Under the pieces are notes generated by a model that searched no databases, had not been told where the DNA came from, and worked only from the letters and a program-made list of their open reading frames with translations. The translations under genes were made by a program, and so were the position numbers. DNA of 64,000 bases from JASHVB01 sp963762885 (lineage in GTDB: Bacteria > Pseudomonadota > Alphaproteobacteria > Acetobacterales > Acetobacteraceae). The DNA lies in contig CAVXNH010000100.1 in NCBI GenBank assembly GCA_963762885.1, positions 209,631-273,630 on the forward strand, read 5' to 3'. Of the stretch, positions 8,135-17,230 are shown piece by piece (within the stretch, counting starts at the first letter, position 1; every line of letters begins with the position of its first letter).

Positions 8135-9190
8135 ATGCATCGTTCACACCTGCCTGCCGCGATTTTAGAACTGCTGCGGCAGGGCAGCGTCATTCCCGCA
8201 CATCCCCTTGCGCTCGACGCCACGCGCCGCCTCGATGCTCGCCGACAGCGAGCGCTCAGCCGCTATTACCTCGATGCCGGCAGCGGTGGGCTGGCGGTCG
8301 GGGTCCATACCACGCAATTCGCCATCCGCGACGCCGGGCTGTACGAGCCCGTATTAACGAACGCGGCTCACGCCGCGGCGGAGTGGACCACGCGGCCGAC
8401 CGTGATGATCGCCGGCGTTTGCGGCATCACAGCACAGGCGGTGGCGGAGGCGCGGCTCGCGGTACGGCTTGGCTATCATGCCGGTTTGCTCAGTCTCGCC
8501 GCGATGCGCACGGCGAATGCCGATGCCCTGATCGCGCATTGCGAAGCCGTCGCGGCCGAAATCCCGCTGGTCGGATTCTATTTGCAGCCGGCGGTCGGCG
8601 GTCGCGATCTCGATGCCGCGTTCTGGACCCGCTTCGCGGCGATCGACAACGTGATTGCGATCAAGGTCGCGCCGTTCAACCGTTATCGTACGCTCGCGGT
8701 GATGCGCGGCGTCGCCGAGGCGGGTGCGGAGGATCGGATCACCCTCTACACCGGCAACGACGACCACATCGTGCTCGATCTGGTTACTCCCTTCACCGTC
8801 ATGCGCGAGGGCCGGCCGGTGACGCTGCGGTTCCGCGGTGGACTATTGGGCCACTGGTCGGTGTGGACGCGCAACGCGGTCGATCTGCTGGCGCGCTGCC
8901 GGGCGGCGGCCGCCGCCGACGCCGTGCCCGCGGATCTGCTGGCGCTCGACAGCCGGGTGACCGATTGCAACGCTGCGTTCTTCGACGTCGCGCATGACTT
9001 CGCCGGCTGCATTGCCGGCTGCCATGAAGTGTTGCGACGCCAGGGATTGCTGGAAGGTATCTGGTGCCTCGATCCGGATGAAACCCTCAGTCCCGGCCAG
9101 GCAGCGGAGATCGACCGGGTTTATACGCAACATGCGGATCTTGCCGACGACGAATTCGTGGCGGCCAACCTCGCGCGCTGGCTGGATTGA
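8135..9190 (+). CDS. Dihydrodipicolinate synthase family protein
   Basis: 351 residues with the class I aldolase/DHDPS TIM-barrel pattern: IPAHPLALDATRRLD at the N-terminus, GGLAVGVHTTQFAI in the substrate loop and the Schiff-base lysine in IAIKVAPFNRYR near residue 178. The ribosome site AAGGAGC is 6-7 bp before ATG 8135. Members outside lysine synthesis act as aldolases or dehydratases on keto-acids from sugar acids. The gene follows an epimerase and a GNAT protein in the same direction and probably belongs to the same catabolic run. Its specific substrate cannot be read from sequence. Confidence 0.85.
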   Translation: MHRSHLPAAILELLRQGSVIPAHPLALDATRRLDARRQRALSRYYLDAGSGGLAVGVHTTQFAIRDAGLYEPVLTNAAHAAAEWTTRPTVMIAGVCGITAQAVAEARLAVRLGYHAGLLSLAAMRTANADALIAHCEAVAAEIPLVGFYLQPAVGGRDLDAAFWTRFAAIDNVIAIKVAPFNRYRTLAVMRGVAEAGAEDRITLYTGNDDHIVLDLVTPFTVMREGRPVTLRFRGGLLGHWSVWTRNAVDLLARCRAAAAADAVPADLLALDSRVTDCNAAFFDVAHDFAGCIAGCHEVLRRQGLLEGIWCLDPDETLSPGQAAEIDRVYTQHADLADDEFVAANLARWLD

Positions 9191-9260
9191 TGCCGGGCAC
9201 GCGCGCGGTACAAGTCAGCCTGAGCAATGTCAGCAAGAGCTACGCGACGGCAAGCCGTGA
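9190..9260 (+). pseudogene. Possible 5' remnant of an ABC transporter ATPase
   Basis: Starting at an ATG overlapping the stop of the DHDPS-family gene, about 20 codons read MPGTRAVQVSLSNVSKSYAT, like the first strand of an ABC ATPase (xLxxVSKSY). No nucleotide-binding P-loop follows; the frame runs into palindromic repeat DNA from about 9330. It may be a gene truncated at its first codons, or chance. A binding-protein gene for an ABC importer lies just beyond on the other strand. Confidence 0.3.
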
Positions 9261-9331
9261 ATTGCTTCCCGATCGACCTGCCGCATTCTCGAAGGCCTCG
9301 CTACGCCGGCCACGCCGGAACTGGGAGAGTA

Positions 9332-9500
9332 ATACCAGCCCGCACCGTCATGGCCGGCCCTGTGCCGGCCATCCACGCCTTTTGTCGCGTGCACGAAGGC
9401 AAGGCGTGGATGGCCGGCACAGGGCCGGCCATGACGGGTATGGGCGGTCCGTGCGAAGCGGTCGAGAATGGATCGTTCGGCGGGTTGGTATTGGTGCAGC
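9332..9500. repeat. Extended palindromic repeat, GGCCGGCC family
   Basis: The core pairs GTCATGGCCGGCCCTGTGCC with its reverse complement near 9412-9435, with CACGCCTTTTGTCGCGTGCA in the loop. The core is flanked by TAATACCAGCCCGC on the left and its inverted partner GCGGGTTGGTATTGG on the right, so the element is about 170 bp. Related elements lie near 16.0, 40.7, 43.3, 51.5, 52.2, 55.9 and 58.4 kb. 9501-9626 shows nothing further. Confidence 0.75.
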
Positions 9501-9626
9501 GTGTCTATGAATTGCCTGGAATTGCATGATCGCTGTTGTTATGGCGGAACATAGGGTCCGCGAGTGAGTACTTCAAGCAGTCGCCGCAACGTTCCGCGTC
9601 AAGGCCGCCCATGACATCGTAGGCTG

Positions 9627-11198
9627 TCACCCACGCCGAACATTGGTGAACAGGATCAGCCCTTTCAGCATTCCCGTAAGCTCGGCTTTGTAAGCCGTCG
9701 GCTGGTAATACGACCCCAACGGCAGAAACGGCACGTCCTGGAATGCCTGGAGCTGCATCTTCGCGGCAATCGCCTGCTGCGTGGCAAGATCGCCAGCCGC
9801 CAGCCACTCGTCGCGGAGCGCTTCCAACTGCGGGCTGGTCGGCCAGCCGTTATAGGCGTGCGGGCCGTTACCGCGCAGCAGGTTGGCGCCGGCCGGTGTG
9901 CTGTTGTCGTAGCCGCCGGTGAACGAGGCGAACATGCTCCAGCCGCCCTTGTCGAGTGGCTCGCGCCGCACCGAGCGTTGCACCACGGTGCCCCAATCGG
10001 CCGCCACTTCATCGACGTTCATGCCGATCTTGCGCAGCATGTCGGCGCCGACCTCGGCAATCGCATTGATGCGCGGCACGTCGTTGACGGCGAGGTAGAC
10101 GATCTTCTCGCCCCGGTAGCCGGCCTTTTCGAGCTCGGCCTTGATCGTTGCGGGATCGTGCGGGCCGGCCAGTGCCTGCATCCCCGCATCGCTGGCCATC
10201 GGCGTGCCAGGCGTGAAGAAACCGGTCTTGGCGTCGTAGCTGGCGTTGCTGCCGACGACGGCATCCATGAAGTCCTTCTGGTTCACCGCGTGCAACACGG
10301 CGCGGCGGATCGCCGCATTGTCGAACGGGGGAAAAAGTTGGTTGAAGCGCAGGAAGCCGATCAGGCCCTTGGTCTCCGCCACCTCGACCTTCAACCCCTC
10401 GTTGGCGCGTAACGAACCGACCAGGTCCATCAGCGGTTGCTCGACCCAATCGACCTCGCCCGATTGCAGGGCCGCGACCTGCGTCGCCGGATCGGGGGTG
10501 GTGAGCCATTCGACCCGCTCGAAATTGGCGATGCGAGGCCCGGCGCAGAAGCTGGGCGCGCCGTCGGGGCGCGGGTTGTAGCGCGCGAACTTCGCGTAGA
10601 CGTTGCGGGCACCGGCGACGCGTTCGGACGCGACGTAGCGATAAGGGCCGCTGCCGACGATCTCGGTCAGCCGCTGGTCGGGCGGGGTCCGCGCGAGGCG
10701 TTCCGGCATGATCGCCGCGACCAGATTGGTTGGATGCGCCAGTGCCTGCGGCAGCAGGTCGAAGCGGTGCTTCAGACGGAACTGCACCGTCTTGTCCGAC
10801 GGCGCGGATAACTCGTCGGTGGCCGCGGCGAGCGCCTGGCCGTACGCATCGTTGGTCCACCAGCGTTGCAGGCTCGCCACGACATCGCGGCCCAGCACCG
10901 GCGTGTTGTCGTGGAACAGCAAGCCGTCGCGCAAGGTCAGCACCCAGGTCTTGCCGTCGTCGGATACGGTGTGGCCGGCCAGCATTTGCGGCTGCGCGGC
11001 GCCGGCTTCGTCCAGCGCGTACAGCGTGTCGTAGACCATCATGACGTGGTTGCGCGTGACGAACGCAGCGACCATCGGATCGAGCAAGGCGAGGTCGGCG
11101 TAGGGGATGAATTTCAGGGTACTGACGGTCTCCGCGCGCACGATCGACGGCAACGCAAGCAGGGCGGCGGTGGCTTTCAGCATTGTGCGGCGATGCAT
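9627..11198 (-). CDS. ABC transporter substrate-binding protein, SBP_bac_5 (peptide/nickel/opine type)
   Basis: 523 residues from ATG 11198, preceded by AAGGAAG at good spacing. The start MHRRTMLKATAALLALPSIVRAE is a signal peptide with an RR pair, so export may be Sec or Tat. The mature protein shows family 5 features: LDPMVAAFVTRNHVMMVYDTLY, then VLTLRDGLLFHDNTPVLGRDVVASLQRWW (in two adjoining pieces), and GSGPYRYVASERV. Family 5 proteins deliver di/oligopeptides, nickel or glutathione-like compounds to Dpp/Opp-type permeases. None of the other importer subunits is adjacent. It diverges from recX. Confidence 0.85.
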   Translation of the reverse strand: MHRRTMLKATAALLALPSIVRAETVSTLKFIPYADLALLDPMVAAFVTRNHVMMVYDTLYALDEAGAAQPQMLAGHTVSDDGKTWVLTLRDGLLFHDNTPVLGRDVVASLQRWWTNDAYGQALAAATDELSAPSDKTVQFRLKHRFDLLPQALAHPTNLVAAIMPERLARTPPDQRLTEIVGSGPYRYVASERVAGARNVYAKFARYNPRPDGAPSFCAGPRIANFERVEWLTTPDPATQVAALQSGEVDWVEQPLMDLVGSLRANEGLKVEVAETKGLIGFLRFNQLFPPFDNAAIRRAVLHAVNQKDFMDAVVGSNASYDAKTGFFTPGTPMASDAGMQALAGPHDPATIKAELEKAGYRGEKIVYLAVNDVPRINAIAEVGADMLRKIGMNVDEVAADWGTVVQRSVRREPLDKGGWSMFASFTGGYDNSTPAGANLLRGNGPHAYNGWPTSPQLEALRDEWLAAGDLATQQAIAAKMQLQAFQDVPFLPLGSYYQPTAYKAELTGMLKGLILFTNVRRG

Positions 11199-11284
11199 GA
11201 TCGGCTTCCTTGCCATCGCCGGAAGACGAAGCAATCACTATGCCAAAGCGGGGGCTCGTCTTGCCGCAGACGGAGACGACCGAC

Positions 11285-11887
11285 ATGGCGAAACGGGCTG
11301 ACGGCACCCCGCCACGACCCCGGGCGCAGGACGCCGCGTCGCTGCGGGATGCGGCGCTGAACTACCTTGCGCGCTACGCTGCGACAGAGGCCGGGTTGCT
11401 GCGCGTACTGGACCGCCGCATCGACCGCTGGGCCCGCATGGCGCAGACCGGTGACGCCGATCGGGACGCCATCGCGGCGCAGGTCGATGCGGCGCGGCAG
11501 GCAGCGCGGGGCGTCGTCGCGCAACTGGCCGCCGCCGGCGCGGTCAACGACGCCGCGTTCGCCGAGAGCAGGGTGCGGAGTTTGGTGCGGGCCGGGCGGT
11601 CGCGGCGCGCGATCGGGGCCCACCTTGCCGCCAAGGGAGTCGGCACGGAAACCCAGCGCAGCGTCCTGGCGGACGACACCGTGGACGCCGAATTCGGCGC
11701 CGCGCTGGTGCTGGCGCGGCGCCGCCGCATCGGACCGTTCCGCACAGGAGCGCCACCGGATGCGGCTGGGCGGCGGCGCGAACTGGCGATCTTCGCCCGG
11801 GCGGGATTCCCGCAATCGGTCGCGTCTCGCGCGCTGGACGCCGATGCGGCGGAAGCCGAGGCGCTGGTCAACCAACTCAGGCGTTGA
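11285..11887 (+). CDS. recX: RecX family regulatory protein
   Basis: 200 residues with the RecX three-helix repeat pattern: LRDAALNYLARYAATEAGLLRVLDRRI (in two adjoining pieces) at the N-terminus, a middle repeat AAAGAVNDAAFAESRVRSLVRAG and SRRAIGAHLAAKGVG. RecX inhibits RecA filament extension and coprotease activity in the cytoplasm. MAKRADG at 11285 has a GGAGAC ribosome site; ATG 11240 would add 15 residues. recA is not in the window, which is common outside gammaproteobacteria. Convergent with the MFS gene. Confidence 0.82.
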   Translation: MAKRADGTPPRPRAQDAASLRDAALNYLARYAATEAGLLRVLDRRIDRWARMAQTGDADRDAIAAQVDAARQAARGVVAQLAAAGAVNDAAFAESRVRSLVRAGRSRRAIGAHLAAKGVGTETQRSVLADDTVDAEFGAALVLARRRRIGPFRTGAPPDAAGRRRELAIFARAGFPQSVASRALDADAAEAEALVNQLRR

Positions 11888-11930
11888 GCCACGATGAAGC
11901 AAGGCCAGGGCTCTGCTCTTGAACCCGCCG

Positions 11931-13013
11931 CTACACCACGACACGGGCGGCCAGGCGCCGGTGCAGCAGGTACAGTGGGATCGCCATTGCGGAAATGGCG
12001 GCCGCCGCCAGCAACCCGCCAGCCGGGCTGCCATACAGGTCCGCCGCCCGGCCGCACAACGCCGGCCCGACGGTGCCGCCGGCAAAGAACAGCGAGTAGA
12101 AAATGCCCATGCCGACGGCGCGATGCTCCGGCCGGGTGGACAAGGTGGCCACCGTCACGATCACACCCGGATGGATCGCCCCGACGATCCCCACCAGGAT
12201 CGACCACAGCACCGGCAATCCCATCAGTGCGGTGCCGGCGGTGCCGATCGCCAGACCGAGCGTGCCGATCAACAGCACGCGGAACCCCCCGAAGCGGCCG
12301 GCCAGCCCGCCGCCGAACAATGTTGCCGGCGTGTTGCCCCAGGCGGCAATCGCCACCACCAGTCCGGTCAGGCCCACGCCGAAACCCCGCCGTGCCAGGG
12401 TCGCCGGCACGTACGAGAAATACCCCGCATAGCCCGCGGTATAGGCCGTGAAGATCATGCCCGCGATGGCAACCAGCACGCACTCGCGCAGGCTCGGCAG
12501 CGAGAACCGCCCGGACACCGCGGCGGCATGGGGGGACGACCTGAAGCTGGCGAGAAACAGCGCCAGCGCAACGCAAGGAATTCCGGCCCCCGAGATGAAG
12601 CCGACCGGCCAGCCAAAGGTTTGCGCCACCGACGGCAGCACGAGTTGCGCCAACCCGACGCCGATCGGATAGCCGCAGACGACAATGCTCATCGCCAGCA
12701 TGAGCCGGGTACCGGTGAACCAATCGGCGATGATCTTGCCCTGCGGCACCAGCGTGCCGACCCCGCCGACACCGGCGATGATGCGTCCCGCAACGATGCA
12801 GGTCGGATCGCCGCCCCAGGCGCTGACGCAGGGGCCGATCACCATGAGGGCCAGCCCCACGCCGGTGACCGTGCGGTCGCCGAGCCAGCGGCCGAGCACG
12901 CCCAGCGGCAGCGCGACAAAGGCGCCCAGCAGCATGAAGGCGCCGATCAGTTCACCGAACTCGGCATAGGTCAGATGGAACAGCGCCACCAGCGTCGAGC
13001 CGAGCGTCGCCAC
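11931..13013 (-). CDS. MFS transporter; first membrane helix upstream of the first usable start
   Basis: At least ten hydrophobic helices typical of a major facilitator carrier; the open frame with a standard start (GTG 13013) codes 360 residues. The same frame continues upstream for about 50 codons without ATG or GTG and encodes a plausible first helix, RPWVILAALALGRVAFGYQF. A one-base shift near 13123-13127 would join this to ATG 13138 (MPALV...), giving about 402 residues, the normal length. I therefore think the real gene is 11931-13138 with an indel. Substrate unknown; the sequence resembles nitrate/organic-anion-like MFS carriers only loosely. Confidence 0.75.
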   Translation of the reverse strand: MATLGSTLVALFHLTYAEFGELIGAFMLLGAFVALPLGVLGRWLGDRTVTGVGLALMVIGPCVSAWGGDPTCIVAGRIIAGVGGVGTLVPQGKIIADWFTGTRLMLAMSIVVCGYPIGVGLAQLVLPSVAQTFGWPVGFISGAGIPCVALALFLASFRSSPHAAAVSGRFSLPSLRECVLVAIAGMIFTAYTAGYAGYFSYVPATLARRGFGVGLTGLVVAIAAWGNTPATLFGGGLAGRFGGFRVLLIGTLGLAIGTAGTALMGLPVLWSILVGIVGAIHPGVIVTVATLSTRPEHRAVGMGIFYSLFFAGGTVGPALCGRAADLYGSPAGGLLAAAAISAMAIPLYLLHRRLAARVVV

Positions 13014-13198
13014 GGTCTGGAACTGGTAGCCAAAGGCAACGCGGCCCAGCGCCAGCGCAGCGAGAATGACCCACGGCCGCAGGCCGAGTGGGCTCGGTGA
13101 GAAGCTGGTCGGGCCGGTTACTGCACTAACGCAGGCATTCGGGCGAGCTTCGGCTCGACAACGTCATCCGTCGTGGTTTCGTCCAAGGTCGCGTGGTT

Positions 13199-15484
13199 CT
13201 ATCGGGCAATTGCCTGGTAGGCCGCCAGGCAGGCGACATCGACGACCTGACTGACCGAGGCGTCCATCGGCAGGACCTGCACTGGCCGTTCCATGCCGAT
13301 CAGCAGAGGTCCGATGGTCGTGCCGCCGCCCAACCGATGTACCAGGCGGGAGGTGATCAGGGCCGAGTGCAGCCCCGGCATCACCAGCACATTGGCGTCG
13401 CCGGTGAGGCGGCAGAACGGGTACAGCGCGCGGATGGATGGCTCCAGCGCAACGTCCGGGCTCATCTCTCCATCGTATTCGAAGTCCACCTTCCGCTCGT
13501 CCAGCAGCTTGACCGCTTCGCGCATCGGGATGGAGAAGTCGGTTGCCGGATCGCCGAACACCGAGTGCGACAGCAGAGCGACGCGCGGCTCGTGGCCCAG
13601 CAGCTTGGCGGCGTGGGCCGCGCCGATGGCGATCGCGGCCAATTGTTCTGCGTTGGGGCGGAAATGGACCACCGAGTCGGCGACGAAAATCGTCCGCCCG
13701 CGATGGCCCAGCAGCAGCGTCAAACCGAACGCTATGCCACCGTTGGCCGGACCGATCGCCAGCCGGATGTCGTCCAGGCAGACCGAGGCCGAACGGGTCA
13801 GCCCGGTCACCATGGCGTCGGCGTCGCCGGTCGCCACCATGCAAGCGGCGAACACGTTACGATCCTGATTCACCATACGCTGGCAATCGCGCTGGAGATA
13901 GCCTTTCCGTTGCAGCCGGGCATAGAGAAAGTCGACGTATTTGGCGTTGGCATCGGACAGCCGCGCGTTGTGGATCTCGATGCCCTCCACCACGCCGAGC
14001 CCGAGACTGGCGAGCGCCGCCTTCACCCGATCCTCGCGGCCGATCAGCACGGGGCGGCCGTAGCCGGCATTGCGGAACGCCACGGCGGCCCGCACCGACT
14101 TTTCCTCCTCGCCCTCGGCGAACACCACGCGCTGCGGATTGGTGCGCACCGCCTCCATGATCGCGTCCAACGCGCCGGCGGTGGGATCCAGCCGGCCGGA
14201 CAGTTCGCGAGCGTAGCGCCGCAGATCGGCCAGCGGCTTGCGTGCGACGCCGGAGTCCATCGCGGCCCGCGCCACGGCCGGCGGGATCCACGAAATCAGC
14301 CGCGGGTCGAAGGCGTTGGGGATGATGTATTCCGGCCCGAAATTCACGTGCCGCCCGGTCGAGGCGGTATTCACCTCATCCGGCACATCCTCGCGCGCGA
14401 GATTGGCCAGGGCCTCGGCCGCGGCGATCTTCATCGCCTCGTTGATGGTGGAGGCGCGCACGTCCAGCGCGCCGCGGAAGATGTAGGGGAAGCCGAGCAC
14501 GTTGTTGACCTGGTTGGGGTAGTCGCTGCGGCCGGTGGCGATGATCGCGTCGGGACTGACCTCGCGCGCCTCTTCCGGGGTGATCTCGGGATCCGGGTTG
14601 GCCATGGCGAAGATGATCGGCTTGTCCGCCATGCCGCGGACCATGTCCTGGGTGACGGCGCCCTTGACCGACAGTCCGAACACCACGTCGGCGCCTTCCA
14701 GAGCCTGGGTCAGCGTGCGCGCCTTGGTGTTGGCGGCATGCGCCGACTTCCACTGGTTCATGCCCTCGGTGCGGCCCTGGTAGACCACGCCCTTGGTGTC
14801 GCACAGGATGATGTGTTCCGGCCGCATGCCCATCGCCTTGAGCAATTCGACGCAGGCGATGCCGGCGGAACCGGCGCCGTTGACCACCAGCCTGGTGTCG
14901 CGCAACTCGCGGCCGGTGAGGTGGCAGGCGTTGATCAGCCCAGCGGCGGCCACGATCGCGGTGCCGTGCTGGTCGTCATGGAACACCGGAATGTCCATGA
15001 GTTCGCGCAGCCGTTGCTCGATGACGAAGCATTCCGGCGCCTTGATGTCTTCCAGGTTGATGCCGCCGAACCCGGCCAGGAAGCGGACCGAATTGACGAT
15101 CTCGTCGACGTCTTCCGAGTTGATTTCCAGGTCGATGCCGTCGATGTCGGCAAAGCGCTTGAACAGCGCCACCTTGCCCTCCATCACCGGCTTCGATGCA
15201 ACCGCACCGAGGTTGCCGAGGCCGAGCACGGCGGTGCCGTTCGACACCACGGCGATCATATTGCCCTTGGTGGTGTAATCGTAGGCCAGCGACGGATCGC
15301 GGGCGATGTGCAGGCAAGGTTCCGCGACGCCGGGAGAATATGCCAGGGACAGGTCGCGCGCCGTGGTGATCGGCTTGGTAACACGGGTCTCAAGCTTGCC
15401 GGGACGTCCCGAAGAATGCAGGGCGAGCGCTTCCTCGGCCGAGATACGCGCGGTTCGGGTATCGATAATGCCGCCGTCGGCCAT
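13199..15484 (-). CDS. maeB: NADP-dependent malic enzyme with C-terminal phosphotransacetylase-like domain
   Basis: 761 residues, the length of the hybrid MaeB type. The malic enzyme domain covers about residues 1-430: YSPGVAEPC, the FKRFADIDGIDLE region, the metal site FHDDQHGTAIV and the nucleotide loop VVNGAGSAGIACVELL. Residues about 440-761 form a phosphotransacetylase-like domain (VVFAEGEEEKSVRAA, GLTRS.. and DGEMSPDVALEP). It converts malate to pyruvate and CO2, making NADPH and feeding gluconeogenesis/acetyl-CoA supply. In related enzymes the C-terminal domain is a regulatory acetyl-CoA sensor and is not catalytic. It starts at ATG 15484. A single-gene unit. Confidence 0.95.
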   Translation of the reverse strand: MADGGIIDTRTARISAEEALALHSSGRPGKLETRVTKPITTARDLSLAYSPGVAEPCLHIARDPSLAYDYTTKGNMIAVVSNGTAVLGLGNLGAVASKPVMEGKVALFKRFADIDGIDLEINSEDVDEIVNSVRFLAGFGGINLEDIKAPECFVIEQRLRELMDIPVFHDDQHGTAIVAAAGLINACHLTGRELRDTRLVVNGAGSAGIACVELLKAMGMRPEHIILCDTKGVVYQGRTEGMNQWKSAHAANTKARTLTQALEGADVVFGLSVKGAVTQDMVRGMADKPIIFAMANPDPEITPEEAREVSPDAIIATGRSDYPNQVNNVLGFPYIFRGALDVRASTINEAMKIAAAEALANLAREDVPDEVNTASTGRHVNFGPEYIIPNAFDPRLISWIPPAVARAAMDSGVARKPLADLRRYARELSGRLDPTAGALDAIMEAVRTNPQRVVFAEGEEEKSVRAAVAFRNAGYGRPVLIGREDRVKAALASLGLGVVEGIEIHNARLSDANAKYVDFLYARLQRKGYLQRDCQRMVNQDRNVFAACMVATGDADAMVTGLTRSASVCLDDIRLAIGPANGGIAFGLTLLLGHRGRTIFVADSVVHFRPNAEQLAAIAIGAAHAAKLLGHEPRVALLSHSVFGDPATDFSIPMREAVKLLDERKVDFEYDGEMSPDVALEPSIRALYPFCRLTGDANVLVMPGLHSALITSRLVHRLGGGTTIGPLLIGMERPVQVLPMDASVSQVVDVACLAAYQAIAR

Positions 15485-15779
15485 GGTAGTTTCCCCCGGG
15501 AACGTGGGTGATGGTCAGATGCCGGCATCATGCCGCCGCGACCCGGCCGGGGGAAGCCCGGCTTTGGCGAAGCATGAGGCGGCTGCATCGGGAAGGCAAA
15601 AGTTATTGTCGCGGCGTGCACCAGAGGCCAGCCCAGCACAGTATCCTGGAAACGCCGGTGAGGAAATGGTCTTTCCCTAGGGTCCAAACCGATTGCAGCA
15701 TCGGGCTGGAAGTTCGTGCAGCCGAATCGTATCGATAGGCTATTGGCTGCGTTGCAGGTGGTTCACCCGGTAACGTTGC

Positions 15780-15848
15780 CCGCCCCGGATTCTCCGCCGA
15801 TGCGGCTCCGTCGATCAAGCGGGGCACGCTAACGCCTCGACCGCCGAA
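15780..15848 (-). repeat. Dispersed about 68-bp element, copy 2
   Basis: Read on the minus strand, this segment repeats the 3504-3572 leader (GGCGTTAGCGTGCCCCGC versus GGCGTTAGAATGCCCCTC, then GGCGGAGAATCCGGGGCGGG in both). Here no gene follows: the sequence after it runs back toward malic enzyme without a coding pattern. 15485-15779 shows no supported gene. Confidence 0.55.
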
Positions 15849-15934
15849 GGGAGAATGCACCAGGGCAATCGGGAGGCGGGAGGAAAATCCGCTACTCCGG
15901 CTGTCATTGCGAACCGCCGGAAGTCCGGGGAAGC

Positions 15935-16250
15935 AATCTCCCGCCTGATACCAGCCCGCCGAACGATTGAACTCTCGACCGCTTAGCTCGGCCCGCCCCA
16001 ACCGTCATAGCCGGGACTGACCCGGCCACCCATCGCGGCACCGTGCTGCTTGGATGGCCGGGTCAAGCCTGGCCATGACGGGTGGGGTTCGGGCATTTCG
16101 GGCATGACGTTCGGGACGGTCCATGCCTTGCGTCAATCGATTTGCGGGTCGGTATCAGTTCGCAGGAGTTCTCTCGGGAGAGATTGCTTCGCTTCGCTCG
16201 CAACGACTGAATTGGACGTCGGATCGTTCCGTCAGGATCAGAACACCAGC
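15935..16250. repeat. Intergenic palindromic repeat cluster
   Basis: The core at about 16007-16085 pairs CATAGCCGGGACTGACCCGG with GGCCGGGTCAAGCCTGGCC, followed by ATGACGGG. Its flanks are CCGAACGATTGAACTCTCGA on the left and, on the right, a tail with GATCGTTCCGTCAGGATCAG that is also found at 47080-47100. No coding region between 15485 and 16357 is supported. Confidence 0.6.
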
Positions 16251-16357
16251 GCAGCCGCCTGATCTCCCGTCCGCGTGCGCAGTCGCGAAATTGGAACGGC
16301 GGGGCCGGCCATGATCCGGTCCCGTGCGTAAATTTTGTCTCAATGTGTGCGAAACCG

Positions 16358-17230
16358 TCAGGAAGGGCCGGTGGTCACCGCCGCGGCCGGCGCATATGGT
16401 TCCGGTATCAAATCAACCGCCCTTTCGCCGATGAGGCCCCCCAGCATGCGGCGGACCGCGTCCTGCGTCAGCGTCTGCCAATCCCAGTTGCTGCCCACCT
16501 TCCGGTCCTGCTCCTTACAGAAGGCCTGCTCCCGGTGCATCTTCTCCACCATCAGAACGCCGATGCTGCCGCCGCGCAGGCGGATGGCGTCGAGCAGCTC
16601 ATTCAGGAACGGACTGGAGCAGAAGCCGGGCACCACCGCGAGATCGAGGCAGATATCGACCAGGGTGCGGCCGATTGGGCGACGGCGCACCTGCGCCTCG
16701 AGTTCCTTCAGTGTTGGCATGAAGAGTTCGGGATCGTCCCAGCCGATCGGGAGGGACGGCCGCGGGTTCTTCCGCGCGACGGGCGCCTCGGTCTGCGGAT
16801 CGGCTGGCGTAGCCGGCTTCTCTACCGGCGGCGCGGCCGGTTGCTCTGCCGGCGGCTCTACCGGCGGATCGACCGGCATGGTCAGTTCCGTAATCACGTG
16901 CTTGCGGGGTGCGCCGACGGCGATATCCCGCCCCCGAGCGGCGCGTGCGAGCAACACGTTCTCCAGCGCGGTGGCGCGCAGGATGCCGCGTTGCAGATGT
17001 GCCAGGATCGCATACAGCCGCCCGGTGCCGAAGCACGCCGCGATGGCGTTGAAGTCGGAACTGGTGGAGCGCTGCTTCGCGGTCGCCTCGAGATGGCGGC
17101 CGAAGCCGAGCATGATGCGAACGGTGTGCAGCAGGGCGGCGATGCGCGCCGGCATGGTGCTCCCTGGCCGATCCGGTTGGGGATCGTCGGGTGAGGCAGG
17201 ACAGGGAGCGGCGGTCACGGCGTCCTTCAT
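16358..17230 (-). CDS. Hypothetical protein with central Pro/Glu/Ala linker
   Basis: 290 residues from ATG 17230 (MKDAVTAAP); the longer frame upstream is in repeat DNA. An N-terminal region of about 120 residues is helical and basic (MPARIAALLHTVRIMLGFGRHL in two pieces, RGILRATALENVLLARAARG). A linker of repeated PVEPPAEQPAAPP-type units spans about residues 120-160. The C-terminal region has IGWDDPELFMPTLKELEAQV, then RRRPIGRTLVDICLDLAVVP. The two folded parts joined by a Pro-rich linker suggest a scaffold or regulatory role, but I recognise no known domain. Confidence 0.6.
   Translation of the reverse strand: MKDAVTAAPCPASPDDPQPDRPGSTMPARIAALLHTVRIMLGFGRHLEATAKQRSTSSDFNAIAACFGTGRLYAILAHLQRGILRATALENVLLARAARGRDIAVGAPRKHVITELTMPVDPPVEPPAEQPAAPPVEKPATPADPQTEAPVARKNPRPSLPIGWDDPELFMPTLKELEAQVRRRPIGRTLVDICLDLAVVPGFCSSPFLNELLDAIRLRGGSIGVLMVEKMHREQAFCKEQDRKVGSNWDWQTLTQDAVRRMLGGLIGERAVDLIPEPYAPAAAVTTGPS

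Noticed and set aside
13193..15511. 772-codon open frame on the plus strand across malic enzyme
   Set aside because: It is the antisense shadow of maeB in high-GC DNA; its His/Gln/Arg-rich composition matches no family.
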